A model generated the notes under the pieces. It saw only the letters and a program-made list of their open reading frames with translations. It was not told the DNA's origin and made no database searches. From NCBI RefSeq assembly GCF_014196925.1, contig NZ_JACIEN010000009.1, positions 60,004 to 124,003 of the forward strand: a DNA stretch of 64,000 bases, in the 5' to 3' direction. The position numbers and the translations under genes were made by a program. This document shows, one piece after another, positions 1 to 8,066 of this stretch (positions are counted from its first letter, which is position 1; the number at the start of each line of letters is the position of its first letter). This DNA comes from Chelatococcus caeni. GTDB lineage: Bacteria; Pseudomonadota; Alphaproteobacteria; Rhizobiales; Beijerinckiaceae.

Positions 1-566
1 CCCGCGATCTTGCTGAGATCGCGCAGCAGCTGCACGTCCGTCGGCGTGTGGCTGAAGTGATAGTCGCCGATGAGGCAGCCGTATGGCTCGCCGCCGAGCT
101 GGCCGAACTCGTGCTCGTACACCTTCTTGAACAGCGGGCTCTGGTCCCAGCGGGCGCCGGGGAAGAGGCGCAGGTTGCGGTAGATCTCGTTCTTCGAGAT
201 GTTCATCACCCTGATCTTCAGGGACGAATCCGTCTCGGAGTTGAAGACGAGATAGTTGAGGCCGCGCCAGGCGCTCTCGATCTGCTGGAATTCCGGCGCA
301 TGCAGGATCTCGTTCATCTGCGCCGTCAGCTTCTCGTCGATGCGCGCGATCATGCTCTCGATGGTGTCGAGCACGTCCTCCTGGATCACGCTGGTATCGG
401 CGAGGGCCTGCTGCACGAGCGTCGCGACGGCATTCTCGACTTCCGTCGCCGCCCGCTCGGTGCGTGGCTTGAAGTTCTGCTTGAGGATCGAAGCGAATTC
501 ATCGGCATCGCGCGTCTGTACGACGGCTTCGTTCGCCTGCCGTTCGGGTCCAGCTGCTGTGGCCAT
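1..566 (-). CDS. tssC: TssC, T6SS contractile sheath large subunit (5' part only)
   Basis: TssC (VipB/ImpC) pairs with TssB to build the cytoplasmic contractile sheath that drives the Hcp tube. The first 188 codons are visible, with the gene running off the left edge. The N-terminus reads MATAAGPERQANEAV, then a helical stretch and the family-typical segment ESAWRGLNYLVFNSETD around residues 95-111, followed by GGEPYGCLIGDYHF near residue 165. The start at 566 lies 12 bp after the tssB stop, as in most T6SS loci. It is the last visible gene of a leftward unit of ompA-like, tssA, tssB and tssC. The family call is secure; the C-terminal half cannot be assessed. Confidence 0.95.
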   Translation of the reverse strand, partial: MATAAGPERQANEAVVQTRDADEFASILKQNFKPRTERAATEVENAVATLVQQALADTSVIQEDVLDTIESMIARIDEKLTAQMNEILHAPEFQQIESAWRGLNYLVFNSETDSSLKIRVMNISKNEIYRNLRLFPGARWDQSPLFKKVYEHEFGQLGGEPYGCLIGDYHFSHTPTDVQLLRDLSKIA

Positions 567-578
567 GGCACCCTCGCC

Positions 579-1118
579 TTACTCTTGCGCTTCGCTCTTT
601 GCTGCCTCGCTTCCGGGCGGCTCGGCGAGCCGCTCCTTGAGGGCGAGCATCAGCTGCGGATCGGCCAGAAGGGCCTTGATCTGATCGCTCGCCGCGACCT
701 TCCCGTCCATGTAGCGCAGGAGGTTGGCGAGCTGCTCGCGCGCTTCGAGGAGCCTGGCGAGCGCCGGCACCTGCCGCGCGACGGCGGCGGGGCCGAAGTC
801 TTCCATCTTGCGGAAGCGCAGGTTGACGGAGAGCTTCTCGCCCTCCTCGGTGCCGAGCCTGTTGGTGACCTTGAAGGACACGCCCGGCTCGATCGCCGCC
901 ATGCGCTGGTCGAAATTGTCCATGTCGACGTCGAGGAAGTTCCTGTCCGCGACGTCGGGCTTTTCCACCCCGGCGTCGTTGCCGGAGAGATCCGCCATGA
1001 CGCCCATGACGAAGGGCAGCTCGATCTGCCGCTCGGCGTCGTAGGGATCCTCGTAGGAGATGTGCACGCGTGGCGCGCGGTTGCGACGAATGAACTTCTG
1101 TCCGGAGTCTGCAGCCAT
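579..1118 (-). CDS. tssB: TssB, T6SS contractile sheath small subunit
   Basis: A 179-aa protein of normal TssB (VipA/ImpB) length, the small sheath subunit that interlocks with TssC. It shows the family hallmarks RAPRVHISYE near residue 14, ELPFVMGVMADLSG near residue 35 and the RNFLDVDMDNFDQRM segment around residue 60. An open frame extends upstream to 1184, but the ATG at 1118 (MAADSGQKFI) is chosen because AGGAGG lies about 10 bases before it and family members start here. It is 12 bp upstream of tssC and about 110 bp downstream of tssA. Confidence 0.96.
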   Translation of the reverse strand: MAADSGQKFIRRNRAPRVHISYEDPYDAERQIELPFVMGVMADLSGNDAGVEKPDVADRNFLDVDMDNFDQRMAAIEPGVSFKVTNRLGTEEGEKLSVNLRFRKMEDFGPAAVARQVPALARLLEAREQLANLLRYMDGKVAASDQIKALLADPQLMLALKERLAEPPGSEAAKSEAQE

Positions 1119-1169
1119 CGGATATCCCCTCCTGCGCGTCAGCGCGTCCGTCAGGGCGCAACTACTCGG

Positions 1170-1185
1170 ATTGCCCGCGGGCAAT
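1170..1185. repeat. 16-bp perfect palindrome in the tssA-tssB gap
   Basis: ATTGCCCG followed by its exact complement CGGGCAAT, inside the 110-bp gap between the tssA stop and the tssB start. No T-run follows on the minus strand, so it is not an obvious rho-independent terminator. It could be a regulator site or an mRNA hairpin adjusting sheath-gene expression relative to tssA. This reading is inference. Confidence 0.45.
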
Positions 1186-1228
1186 TCGACGAACCAAGAA
1201 GAGCGACGTCGTTTTCACAAGCACGACC

Positions 1229-2674
1229 TCAGTCTTCGGTATCGGATGACCTTAGCTGATCCGATAGTACATCTTTTAGCAGACCGAGGAAATCGCGCTG
1301 TGCGAGCCCGCACGCGCGATCCGTCAGGAGCGGAATGGGGCTCGACGGCTCGGCGGTGCGGTAGTAGGCGCCGACCGCCTCGATGAGCGTGAGCGCCTCG
1401 CGCCGGCTCGTTGCCGCCGGGTGCGGCCGCGGCCCGCCGGCGTCGTTCACAGGAGAGGATGTTCCGGGAAACGCAACGACTTGCGCCCCCTCCGCGTCGT
1501 CTCCGCGGTCCTCGTCGTCCCGCTCCTGCGGCGGCACGTCCTCCTGCGGATTCCCGCCGTCGGGCACGAGGCCGGCGAGGCGCTCCAGCGGCAGCTCGAA
1601 GACCTGGTGGCTGCCGATGTTGAAGGCTGCCCGGTCGGCGAGGTCCGGCATCAGGATGCGCACCACCTCGGCGAAGGACTTGCCGATCAGTTCCTGGGCG
1701 AGGCCGACGAGGAGGATAGCCGGGTTCGACGGCTCCGCGCGGCGGAAATAGGCGGCGGCGGCCGCGAGGGCGGCTGCGGCGGCCTGCGGCGAGGTGATGG
1801 TCCCGGCCGCCGGGCGGGGGGACGCGGCCGGCCGCGATGTTTCGGAGAGCATGCCATCGGAGGGCATGGAATCGTGCGGCTCGGCGGGCGGGGCCGACCG
1901 CGCATCGGGATCCCGCCGGGCCACGGCCTCGTCGAGAAGCTTGAACATGGCGTCTGCCAGAGGCGACAGCCGCTCGAAGCTCACCGCCTCCGCCGCCCCC
2001 GCATTCTCGAGCGTCGCGAGGCGGATGCCCGCGAGTGCCGCCCGCAGGGTGGCAAGGGCATCGCGGGTCGCGACGAGATCGGGCAGCGGCGTCTCGCTGA
2101 AGGCGGCCTCGATCGCGGCGGCGCCGGGCGCGTCCTCGCCCTCGCGCGGCTCGGCGGCGCCGCTCGCGACGAGATGGCCGCGATAGCTGACGGCGCCGAA
2201 GCGCCGGCTGTGGGCGATCGGCACGTGCTGGAGCGGCATGACCACCGTCGGCATGTCGTCGAGGGTCTGCAGCGCCGCGCAGCGCATCGTGAAGTCACCG
2301 TCTTCCCCGGCGGGATGGACGTCGCCCCAGCGCTCGGCCAGGAGGGCTGCGATGGCGGAGAGACAGCCGGAGAAGCGGCCGAGATCGCGATTGAGGACGA
2401 GGAGCTTGGCGAGCAGCACGAGAAGGCGCAGGTCGCGCGTGCTCGCGAGCAGGCCGCCGAGCCCGGCGACCTCCGCCGGGATGTCGATGCTCGTCCTGTC
2501 GAAGGGCACGAGCCGCCCCTCGGCGTCATGGCTGAGGAAGGAGGCCGGCAGCAGGCCCTCGACGCGGGCGACGAAGTGCATGTAGTCGGCGTCGCCCGCG
2601 AGCTCAAGGTCCGGCCCGCAGGGCTCATCCTGCGAGACGGGGGTGGTGAGGGCGGCGAAGTCGATCTCCGGCAT
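1229..2674 (-). CDS. tssA: TssA, T6SS baseplate/sheath-assembly cap protein
   Basis: A 481-aa TssA (ImpA) protein, which primes and coordinates baseplate and tail assembly. The N-terminal ImpA_N domain (about residues 5-130) begins MPEIDFAALTTPVS and carries the GPDLE segment. The C-terminal part contains two related modules, AYFRRAEPSNPAILL near residue 310 and AYYRTAEPSSPIPLL near residue 435, separated by an acidic, proline-rich linker. The open frame continues upstream to 3265, but that part is out-of-frame shadow of the OmpA gene. The ATG at 2674 has a usable AAGGAA Shine-Dalgarno and the conserved family N-terminus. It lies 50 bp after the OmpA-like gene, in the same unit as tssB and tssC. 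Confidence 0.92.
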   Translation of the reverse strand: MPEIDFAALTTPVSQDEPCGPDLELAGDADYMHFVARVEGLLPASFLSHDAEGRLVPFDRTSIDIPAEVAGLGGLLASTRDLRLLVLLAKLLVLNRDLGRFSGCLSAIAALLAERWGDVHPAGEDGDFTMRCAALQTLDDMPTVVMPLQHVPIAHSRRFGAVSYRGHLVASGAAEPREGEDAPGAAAIEAAFSETPLPDLVATRDALATLRAALAGIRLATLENAGAAEAVSFERLSPLADAMFKLLDEAVARRDPDARSAPPAEPHDSMPSDGMLSETSRPAASPRPAAGTITSPQAAAAALAAAAAYFRRAEPSNPAILLVGLAQELIGKSFAEVVRILMPDLADRAAFNIGSHQVFELPLERLAGLVPDGGNPQEDVPPQERDDEDRGDDAEGAQVVAFPGTSSPVNDAGGPRPHPAATSRREALTLIEAVGAYYRTAEPSSPIPLLTDRACGLAQRDFLGLLKDVLSDQLRSSDTED

Positions 2675-2724
2675 CGGCGGGTGACGTTCCTTGCGAGGGG
2701 CCGCCGGTATGCCGGAGACCGCGT

Positions 2725-3255
2725 CTAGCGGATCTCCAGGCGCGTCTCGACGCGCCTGTTGGCAGCGTCGAAGGGATTGGCGGTGCGTGGCCGCATCTTG
2801 CCGTAGCCCCTCGCCGTCAACCGCGAGACGTCGATGCCCTTCCCGGTGAGATAGCGCACCACGGAGCTCGCGCGCCGCTCCGACAGGCCGAGGTTGTACG
2901 CCTCGCTGCCGGTCGCGTCCGTATGCCCCTCGACGAGGAAGGTGGCGGTGGCGAGCCGCTGGTCGGCGAGCGCCTTGGCGAACTCGTCGAGATTGCGGCG
3001 CGCCTCGCGCGTCAGGACGTCGGAGTTGTAGTCGAAGGTGACGACGAGATCGAAGGGCTCCACCACCGGCTTGGCCGGGGCGGACTTGCACTCGGCCTCG
3101 GTGCCGATGCACAGGCCGCGGGTCGCGCCGAGCCCTGATTGCGGCGCGAAGTGCTGGATGATGTCGTTGGCGTTGTAGGCCGTTTGCGCCGTTGCCGTTT
3201 GACAGAGGGGAACAAGCAACGCAAGGGCGAATACTGCAGGGACCTTGTTGCGCAT
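2725..3255 (-). CDS. OmpA-family peptidoglycan-binding protein, T6SS-associated
   Basis: A 176-aa exported protein: a signal peptide (residues 1-23, MRNKVPAVFALALLVPL then TATAQ) followed by a short spacer and an OmpA/MotB C-terminal domain (about residues 65-175). The peptidoglycan-contact region shows FLVEGHTDATGS and the NxxLSxxRA-like NLGLSERRASSVV. It is the first gene of the leftward unit that continues into tssA, tssB and tssC. It probably anchors the T6SS envelope complex to the cell wall. That duplicates the OmpA domain at the end of TssL, so this is a second, periplasmic or outer-membrane anchor. No lipobox cysteine is seen, so it is not TssJ. Confidence 0.88.
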   Translation of the reverse strand: MRNKVPAVFALALLVPLCQTATAQTAYNANDIIQHFAPQSGLGATRGLCIGTEAECKSAPAKPVVEPFDLVVTFDYNSDVLTREARRNLDEFAKALADQRLATATFLVEGHTDATGSEAYNLGLSERRASSVVRYLTGKGIDVSRLTARGYGKMRPRTANPFDAANRRVETRLEIR

Positions 3256-3352
3256 GGGAGCACACCTGGTCTTTGATTGCTCGACGATGCCCCTATTTTC
3301 CTATACTGTCAAGTTCCGTAAGTGTGCCACAACACGCGTCGAAGGCTGATCC
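3256..3352. promoter_or_regulatory. Divergent promoter region between ompA-like/tssABC and vgrG
   Basis: This 97-bp gap separates the two diverging T6SS units. On the plus strand TATACT (3302-3307) lies about 45 bp before the vgrG ATG and is a good -10; the -35 is poor (TTGCTC with a 19-bp spacer). On the minus strand a perfect TTGACA (3312 to 3307) overlaps that -10, with only a weak CATCGT about 17 bp on. Overlapping divergent promoters would couple the two arms. The motifs are seen; their use is inferred. Confidence 0.5.
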
Positions 3353-5203
3353 ATGAGCACCGATATCAGTCAGGCACGGCGTATTGCTTCCTTCAAGACC
3401 CCGTTAGGCGACGATGCATTCGTCTTAACTCGCTTCGATGCTCGCGAGGGGCTGAGCGAACTGTTCGAATACAGAATAGATGCTGTGAGTAGCCAGCGAA
3501 GTGCCAATCTCGAACCGCTCCTGGGCGAGAAATGCTCCGTCAGCTTCAAGCTGCGTGACGGCAGCGAGCGGCATTTCAGCGGCATTGCGGCCGAATGCCA
3601 GCGCCTCGACGTGCGCGAGCAGGAGCAGGTCTACCGCTTCGTCCTCAGGCCCTGGCTTTGGCTTCTGTCGCAGAAGGCGACCTGCAGGATCTTCCACAAA
3701 AAGCGCGCTCCCGAGATCATCTGCGACGTTCTCGACAAGGAGAAGGGCGCCCGCTACGAGCTGCGCCTGTCCGACGACTACCAGCTGATGGATTATTGCG
3801 TCCAATACCGGGAGAGCGACCTCGATTTCGTGCAACGCCTGATGGAGGAGCACGGGATCTATTATTACTTCAAGCATTCGTCAGACGGGCACACGCTGGT
3901 GCTGGCGGATTCCCGCTCGGCGCACGATGAACAGCGCCCCTCGGCGGCGCGTGGCGGAGCGCCCGCCGACGGCGCCTTTCCCTTTCTGCCGCGCGGGACG
4001 CAGGACCAGCGCCAGTGCGAGCACATCACCCACTGGCTCAGCGAACGGCGCCTGCGGACCGGGCGCGTCGAGCTCAACGATTACGACTACACGAAGTCTG
4101 GCGCCGACCTGAAGCGCTCGAAGGAGGAGGGGGCCGCCAAGGCCAAGGCCTACGAGTTCTACGACTATCCCGGCCGCTACACCGACCGGAAGGACGGCGA
4201 GCGCTTCGCCGAGATCCGCGTGCAGGCAGCGCAGGCGCAGGACGACAGGCGCCATGCCGGCGGCGACGCCGTGAGCCTCTATCCCGGGGCGCTGGTGCGC
4301 GTCGGCGAGGTGCCCGGCGAGAGCTACAAGGGCGATTATCTCGTGACCAGCGCCCGGCACGGCTTCTCGACCGAGGCCTACCGCTCGCAGGCCGGCTCGG
4401 GCGAGGACGAGATCTACAGCGGCTCCTACGAATTCCTGCCGACCGAGCGCCGCTTCCGCGCGCCGCTGGTGACGCCGCGGCCGGTCATCACGGGGCTGCA
4501 GACGGCCAAGGTCGTCGGCGAGAACCGGGAGGAGGGCGAGGAGATCGACGTCGACAAGTACGGCTGCATCTATGTCCAGTTCCACTGGGACAGGGACGAC
4601 AAGACGACGTCGCGCCGCGTGCGCGTCGCTCAGATGTGGTCGGGCAAGGGCTGGGGCGGGCAGGTCATCCCGCGCATCGGCCAGGAGGTCGTCGTCGCCT
4701 TCCTCGAGGGCGACCCGGACCAGCCGCTCGTCGTCGGCACCGTCTATAACGACGAGCACGACCTGCCTTATGAGTTGCCGGCGAACAAGACCGTCTCGGG
4801 CCTGAAGTCCAACTCCACGAAGGGCGGCGGGGGCTACAACGAGCTGAAGTTCGAGGACAAGAAGGGCGAGGAGGTCGTCACGCTGCACGCGCAGAAGGAC
4901 CTCGCCTCCGTAATCCGGCACCAGGAGACGCGGGAGATCGGCCAGGATCTCAAGAAGCCGACCGGCGATTTCGCACGCAAGACCATCCTGAAGAAGGGCG
5001 ACGATCACCTCGACATCGACCAGGGGTGCCTCTACGTCACGGCCAAGCTGAAGATCCGCTTCAAGGTCGGCATGAGCACGATCACGATGGATCCGACGGG
5101 GGTGACCATCAAGTCGCCGACCGTGACGGTGAAGAGCACGAAGACCAGCGTGAAGGGCGACGCGACCGTCGTCATCAAGGGTGGCATCGTCCAGATCAAC
5201 TGA
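3353..5203 (+). CDS. vgrG: VgrG, T6SS spike protein
   Basis: A 616-aa VgrG (TssI), the trimeric puncturing spike. The gp27-like base covers about residues 10-370 with the DFVQRLMEEHGIYYYF motif near residue 160. The gp5-like OB fold runs from about 405 to 480 (VQFHWDRDDKTT, then IPRIGQEVVVAFLEGDPDQP). The C-terminal needle ends with valine-rich beta repeats (PTVTVKSTKTSV). No effector domain follows, so this is a plain rather than 'evolved' VgrG, and cargo would ride through a PAAR protein such as the one at 8067-8567. It opens the rightward unit, 8 bp before the DUF6931-like gene. Confidence 0.97.
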   Translation: MSTDISQARRIASFKTPLGDDAFVLTRFDAREGLSELFEYRIDAVSSQRSANLEPLLGEKCSVSFKLRDGSERHFSGIAAECQRLDVREQEQVYRFVLRPWLWLLSQKATCRIFHKKRAPEIICDVLDKEKGARYELRLSDDYQLMDYCVQYRESDLDFVQRLMEEHGIYYYFKHSSDGHTLVLADSRSAHDEQRPSAARGGAPADGAFPFLPRGTQDQRQCEHITHWLSERRLRTGRVELNDYDYTKSGADLKRSKEEGAAKAKAYEFYDYPGRYTDRKDGERFAEIRVQAAQAQDDRRHAGGDAVSLYPGALVRVGEVPGESYKGDYLVTSARHGFSTEAYRSQAGSGEDEIYSGSYEFLPTERRFRAPLVTPRPVITGLQTAKVVGENREEGEEIDVDKYGCIYVQFHWDRDDKTTSRRVRVAQMWSGKGWGGQVIPRIGQEVVVAFLEGDPDQPLVVGTVYNDEHDLPYELPANKTVSGLKSNSTKGGGGYNELKFEDKKGEEVVTLHAQKDLASVIRHQETREIGQDLKKPTGDFARKTILKKGDDHLDIDQGCLYVTAKLKIRFKVGMSTITMDPTGVTIKSPTVTVKSTKTSVKGDATVVIKGGIVQIN

Positions 5204-5211
5204 GGCCGGCC

Positions 5212-5766
5212 ATGCAGCGGGTGCGCTTTCCCACGGCGAAAAGCTTGTTCGAGGCCTTTCCGGAGGCGGGGGAGGACATCGCCGCGCCTCCCACGGAAGA
5301 GCCGCCGCTCACCTTTGCTAGGCGCCTCGCGGCGGGCGAGACGCCGGAGGAGGCGATCACCTTCTGCGCCTATCTGCTGCCGCGGCGCGAGGCCGTCTGG
5401 TGGGCGTGCCGGTGCGTCCGGGCGCTCGTGCCGCAGCCGGCCGGCGAGGATGCGGCAGCGCTCGCCGCCGCCGAGGACTGGGTGCGCGAGCCGGAGGATG
5501 GGCGGCGCCGCGCAGCGCTCGCCCTCGGCTCGACCGGCGACCACGGCCGCCCGGCCACCTGGGCGGCGCTGGCTGCCGCCTGGTCCGGCGGCAGCCTGGT
5601 GGAGGGACACACGGTGCCGTGCCCGCCCCACCTCACCGCCAAGGCGGCGCAGACGGCCGTCCTTACGGCACTGGCGCATGTGGATGCGCACGAGCGCGGC
5701 GGTCAGATCGCGGCCTGCCTCGAAACCGGGCTGTCGCTGCTGACGCCGGACGGCGAGAGGCGCTGA
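5212..5766 (+). CDS. DUF6931-like T6SS-associated protein of unknown function
   Basis: A 184-aa protein with no signal peptide or membrane segment. It begins MQRVRFPTAKSLFEAFP and is helical with conserved-looking tryptophans (RREAVWWACRCVRAL, residues 58-72). It resembles the short proteins placed under DUF6931 that occur in T6SS loci beside vgrG or FHA genes; that assignment is from memory of the family. It sits 8 bp after vgrG and 86 bp before tagH, so it is probably co-transcribed. The position suggests a chaperone or adaptor for the spike or cargo, but nothing in the sequence proves that. Confidence 0.75.
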   Translation: MQRVRFPTAKSLFEAFPEAGEDIAAPPTEEPPLTFARRLAAGETPEEAITFCAYLLPRREAVWWACRCVRALVPQPAGEDAAALAAAEDWVREPEDGRRRAALALGSTGDHGRPATWAALAAAWSGGSLVEGHTVPCPPHLTAKAAQTAVLTALAHVDAHERGGQIAACLETGLSLLTPDGERR

Positions 5767-5852
5767 GCCGATACAACCGGCGCGCAAATTGGTCTAGGAT
5801 CGGCAAGCGATGCGACGTGCGCGGCGCCGATGCGAGGAGGGCGAGCCCGGCG

Positions 5853-7205
5853 ATGGCCCTGACGCTCACGATCGAGAACATGGCCAGCCTGCCCGACGGC
5901 GGCCCGCTCAGCGTCTCCGTCTCCGGCCCCCGCGGGCTCGACATCGGCCGCGACCAGCACCTCGACTGGACCCTGCCGGACCCGACCCGCACCGTCTCCG
6001 GCAAGCATTGCGAGGTGCGCTATCACGACGGCGCCTACTGGCTGACCGACGTGTCGACCAACGGCACCTATCTCAACGGCTCGGGGCAGCGCATGCAGTC
6101 GCCGCACCGGCTGCGCCACGGCGATCGCATCGAGATCGGCGACTACATCATCGCGGTCGCGCTCGATGCGACCGAGCCGGCGTCGCTGCCGGCGGAGGAA
6201 GCCCCCGGACCGTCTGCCCGCGCGACCGAGTTCTGGAGCAGCGCGCCCGATGCCGCCCCGCCCGCGCCGCGGCGCGACTTCCAGCCGGCGCGCGAGTTGC
6301 GTCCCGTGCGGCCGGATTTCCTCGACTGGGCGGTCGAAACGCCCGATGTCGCCGCAGAGGGTGGCGCGGGTGCGGCAGGGCCGGCTCCTGCCCCTAGCGG
6401 CGCCCCTGCCGGCGAGGACCTGTCCTGGGCGGCGGGTCCCGTGCCGCAGCCACCGGCCGTGGCGCCCGTGCCGCCCGTCCCGACGCCGCGCCGGCCGCCG
6501 GCGGCTGCAGCCGCCAATCCGTGGAGCGAGCCGCGGGAGCCGTCGTCCGCGCCGCCCCCCGCACAGGAGCCTGCGCGTGCGGCAGAGCAGGGACCGCCGC
6601 CAGCAGTGCCGTTTCCTGCCGCGCAAGGCGCCGATTTCCTCGCCCGCTTCGCGCGCGGCGCCGGCCTGCCCGAGGAGGCGCTTGCCGGCCGTGACGTGGG
6701 CGAATTCGCGGAGCATCTCGGCGTGCTCATGCGCCTCGTCGCCGACGATCTCAAGCAGTTGCTCGCCGCCCGCGCCGAGGGCAAGCGCCTTGCCCGCAGC
6801 GCCAGCCAGACGACGATCCAGGCCGTCGACAACAATCCGCTCAAGTTCTCGCCGACGGTGGAGGATGCGCTGCGCCTGATGTTCGGCCCGCCGGCGAGCG
6901 GCTATCTCGATGCCCGGCAGACGCTGGCGCAGAGCTTTCGCGATCTCAAGATCCACCAGGTGAAGACCTATTCGGCCATGCAGCACGCGCTGCGCATGCT
7001 GATGGAGGACCTTGCCCCCGAGGCCATCGACGAGGCGACCGGGGACGCGGGGATCGGCGGCCTCATCGGCTCGCGCAAGGCGCGCCTGTGGGACGCCTAT
7101 GTGGCGCGCTGGCAGGCGAAGACGGCGCCGCACGAGCACGGCCTCGTCGATGCCTTCATGATCTATTTCGCCGAGTGCTACGACAAGGGCGGCCGGGGCG
7201 GCTGA
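5853..7205 (+). CDS. tagH: TagH, T6SS FHA-domain protein
   Basis: A 450-aa FHA protein. The forkhead-associated domain occupies about residues 8-100, with DPTRTVSGKHCEVR and LTDVSTNGTYLNG as the phosphothreonine-binding loops. A long proline/alanine-rich linker follows (about 110-260), then a C-terminal helical domain (about 270-445) typical of T6SS FHA proteins. In threonine-phosphorylation-controlled T6SS, the FHA protein is the substrate and reader of the PpkA kinase and is reset by PppA; both genes lie at 15,914-18,714. The start at 5853 is chosen for the GAGGAGG about 12 bases upstream and the FHA N-terminus. The longer open frame back to 5400 is shadow over the DUF6931-like gene. Confidence 0.93.
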   Translation: MALTLTIENMASLPDGGPLSVSVSGPRGLDIGRDQHLDWTLPDPTRTVSGKHCEVRYHDGAYWLTDVSTNGTYLNGSGQRMQSPHRLRHGDRIEIGDYIIAVALDATEPASLPAEEAPGPSARATEFWSSAPDAAPPAPRRDFQPARELRPVRPDFLDWAVETPDVAAEGGAGAAGPAPAPSGAPAGEDLSWAAGPVPQPPAVAPVPPVPTPRRPPAAAAANPWSEPREPSSAPPPAQEPARAAEQGPPPAVPFPAAQGADFLARFARGAGLPEEALAGRDVGEFAEHLGVLMRLVADDLKQLLAARAEGKRLARSASQTTIQAVDNNPLKFSPTVEDALRLMFGPPASGYLDARQTLAQSFRDLKIHQVKTYSAMQHALRMLMEDLAPEAIDEATGDAGIGGLIGSRKARLWDAYVARWQAKTAPHEHGLVDAFMIYFAECYDKGGRGG

Positions 7206-7230
7206 AGCGCGTCCCTTCATGGGCCTGCAG

Positions 7231-7989
7231 TCAGGGCCGGCCGAGGATCTCGTCCATCTTGTGCGGCCGCAGCTCCGGCGGCGCCTCGTCGAGACTCGCC
7301 CCATAGCGCATGAGGATGCGGATCTGGTCGTGCACGTCCCATTGCGACTGGCCGGCTTCCTCGATCTCGTCGAGATTCACGATGTTGCGCTCGAGATCGT
7401 AGACCGGCGAGGGCACCGAGGGGCGCGACCGCTTCTGCTCCTCTGCGGCCGCATAGGCGGCGCGGGCACCGGGAACCCACAGCGTGCGATAGGCCGCGGT
7501 GATGTCCTGCCGCAGCGGGCCACGGCCGTGCAGCACGTATTCGCCGGCGGCGCGGAACGCCTCGGTCAGGCCCTTGCCCTCGGCGGCGCTGTCGGCCTTG
7601 TTGAAATTGGCGGGCAGGGCGCGCACCTCGGCGAAGAGCAGCTGCAGGTCGCGCGCATGGGCGGCGTCCTTAAGGTAGAGCCACGGATAGCGTCCGTCGA
7701 CCATGATCTGGCCCGGCAGCATGTGCGCCGCCTGGCGCGGGTGGCTCTCCCGGAAATGCTGCCACTGCGCTTCCTCGCAGGTGACGCGCGGGCGCGGCGG
7801 CAGGGGCAGCGACCGGTTCTGCGCATCGCGCAGGAGGGCGAGCCAGCACAGCACCTTCACGACATGGCCGTTACGCGTCTCGGCATGGGATTTCGCGAGC
7901 TGCGGATCGCTCCTGAAATGCTCGACGATCTGGTGCGTGAACCGCGCCGCCTTGGCGGCTTCGCGATCGGGAACCCTGCGCGTGGCCAT
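7231..7989 (-). CDS. Unknown protein downstream of PAAR; candidate T6SS cargo or adaptor
   Basis: A 252-aa soluble protein that I do not recognise. It is basic at the N-terminus (MATRRVPDREAAKAARF) and has a WHFRESHPRQAAHML-like segment (QHFRESHP near residue 92), GRYPWLYL near 115 and an acidic C-terminus ending PHKMDEILGRP. There is no signal peptide, membrane span or familiar catalytic motif. It starts at 7989 behind a strong AAGGAG and lies 77 bp after the PAAR gene on the same strand, opposite to the flanking tagH and tssK. That two-gene cassette with PAAR suggests an effector, effector adaptor or PAAR chaperone. There is no third gene that could be an immunity protein, which weakens the toxin reading. 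Confidence 0.6.
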   Translation of the reverse strand: MATRRVPDREAAKAARFTHQIVEHFRSDPQLAKSHAETRNGHVVKVLCWLALLRDAQNRSLPLPPRPRVTCEEAQWQHFRESHPRQAAHMLPGQIMVDGRYPWLYLKDAAHARDLQLLFAEVRALPANFNKADSAAEGKGLTEAFRAAGEYVLHGRGPLRQDITAAYRTLWVPGARAAYAAAEEQKRSRPSVPSPVYDLERNIVNLDEIEEAGQSQWDVHDQIRILMRYGASLDEAPPELRPHKMDEILGRP

Positions 7990-8066
7990 CGGCGCTCCTT
8001 CCTCGCAACGGCCCTTGCGCTCATCATCGTTCGTTCGCGCGGCCCCGCCGTGCGCCGGGGCACGCG

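Noticed and set aside
2675..3265. N-terminal extension of the tssA frame
   Set aside because: Arg-rich out-of-frame reading of the OmpA-like gene; TssA family N-terminus starts at 2674.
3353..5203. VgrG as an 'evolved' effector-bearing VgrG
   Set aside because: Sequence ends in the beta-needle (GGIVQIN) with no extra C-terminal domain.
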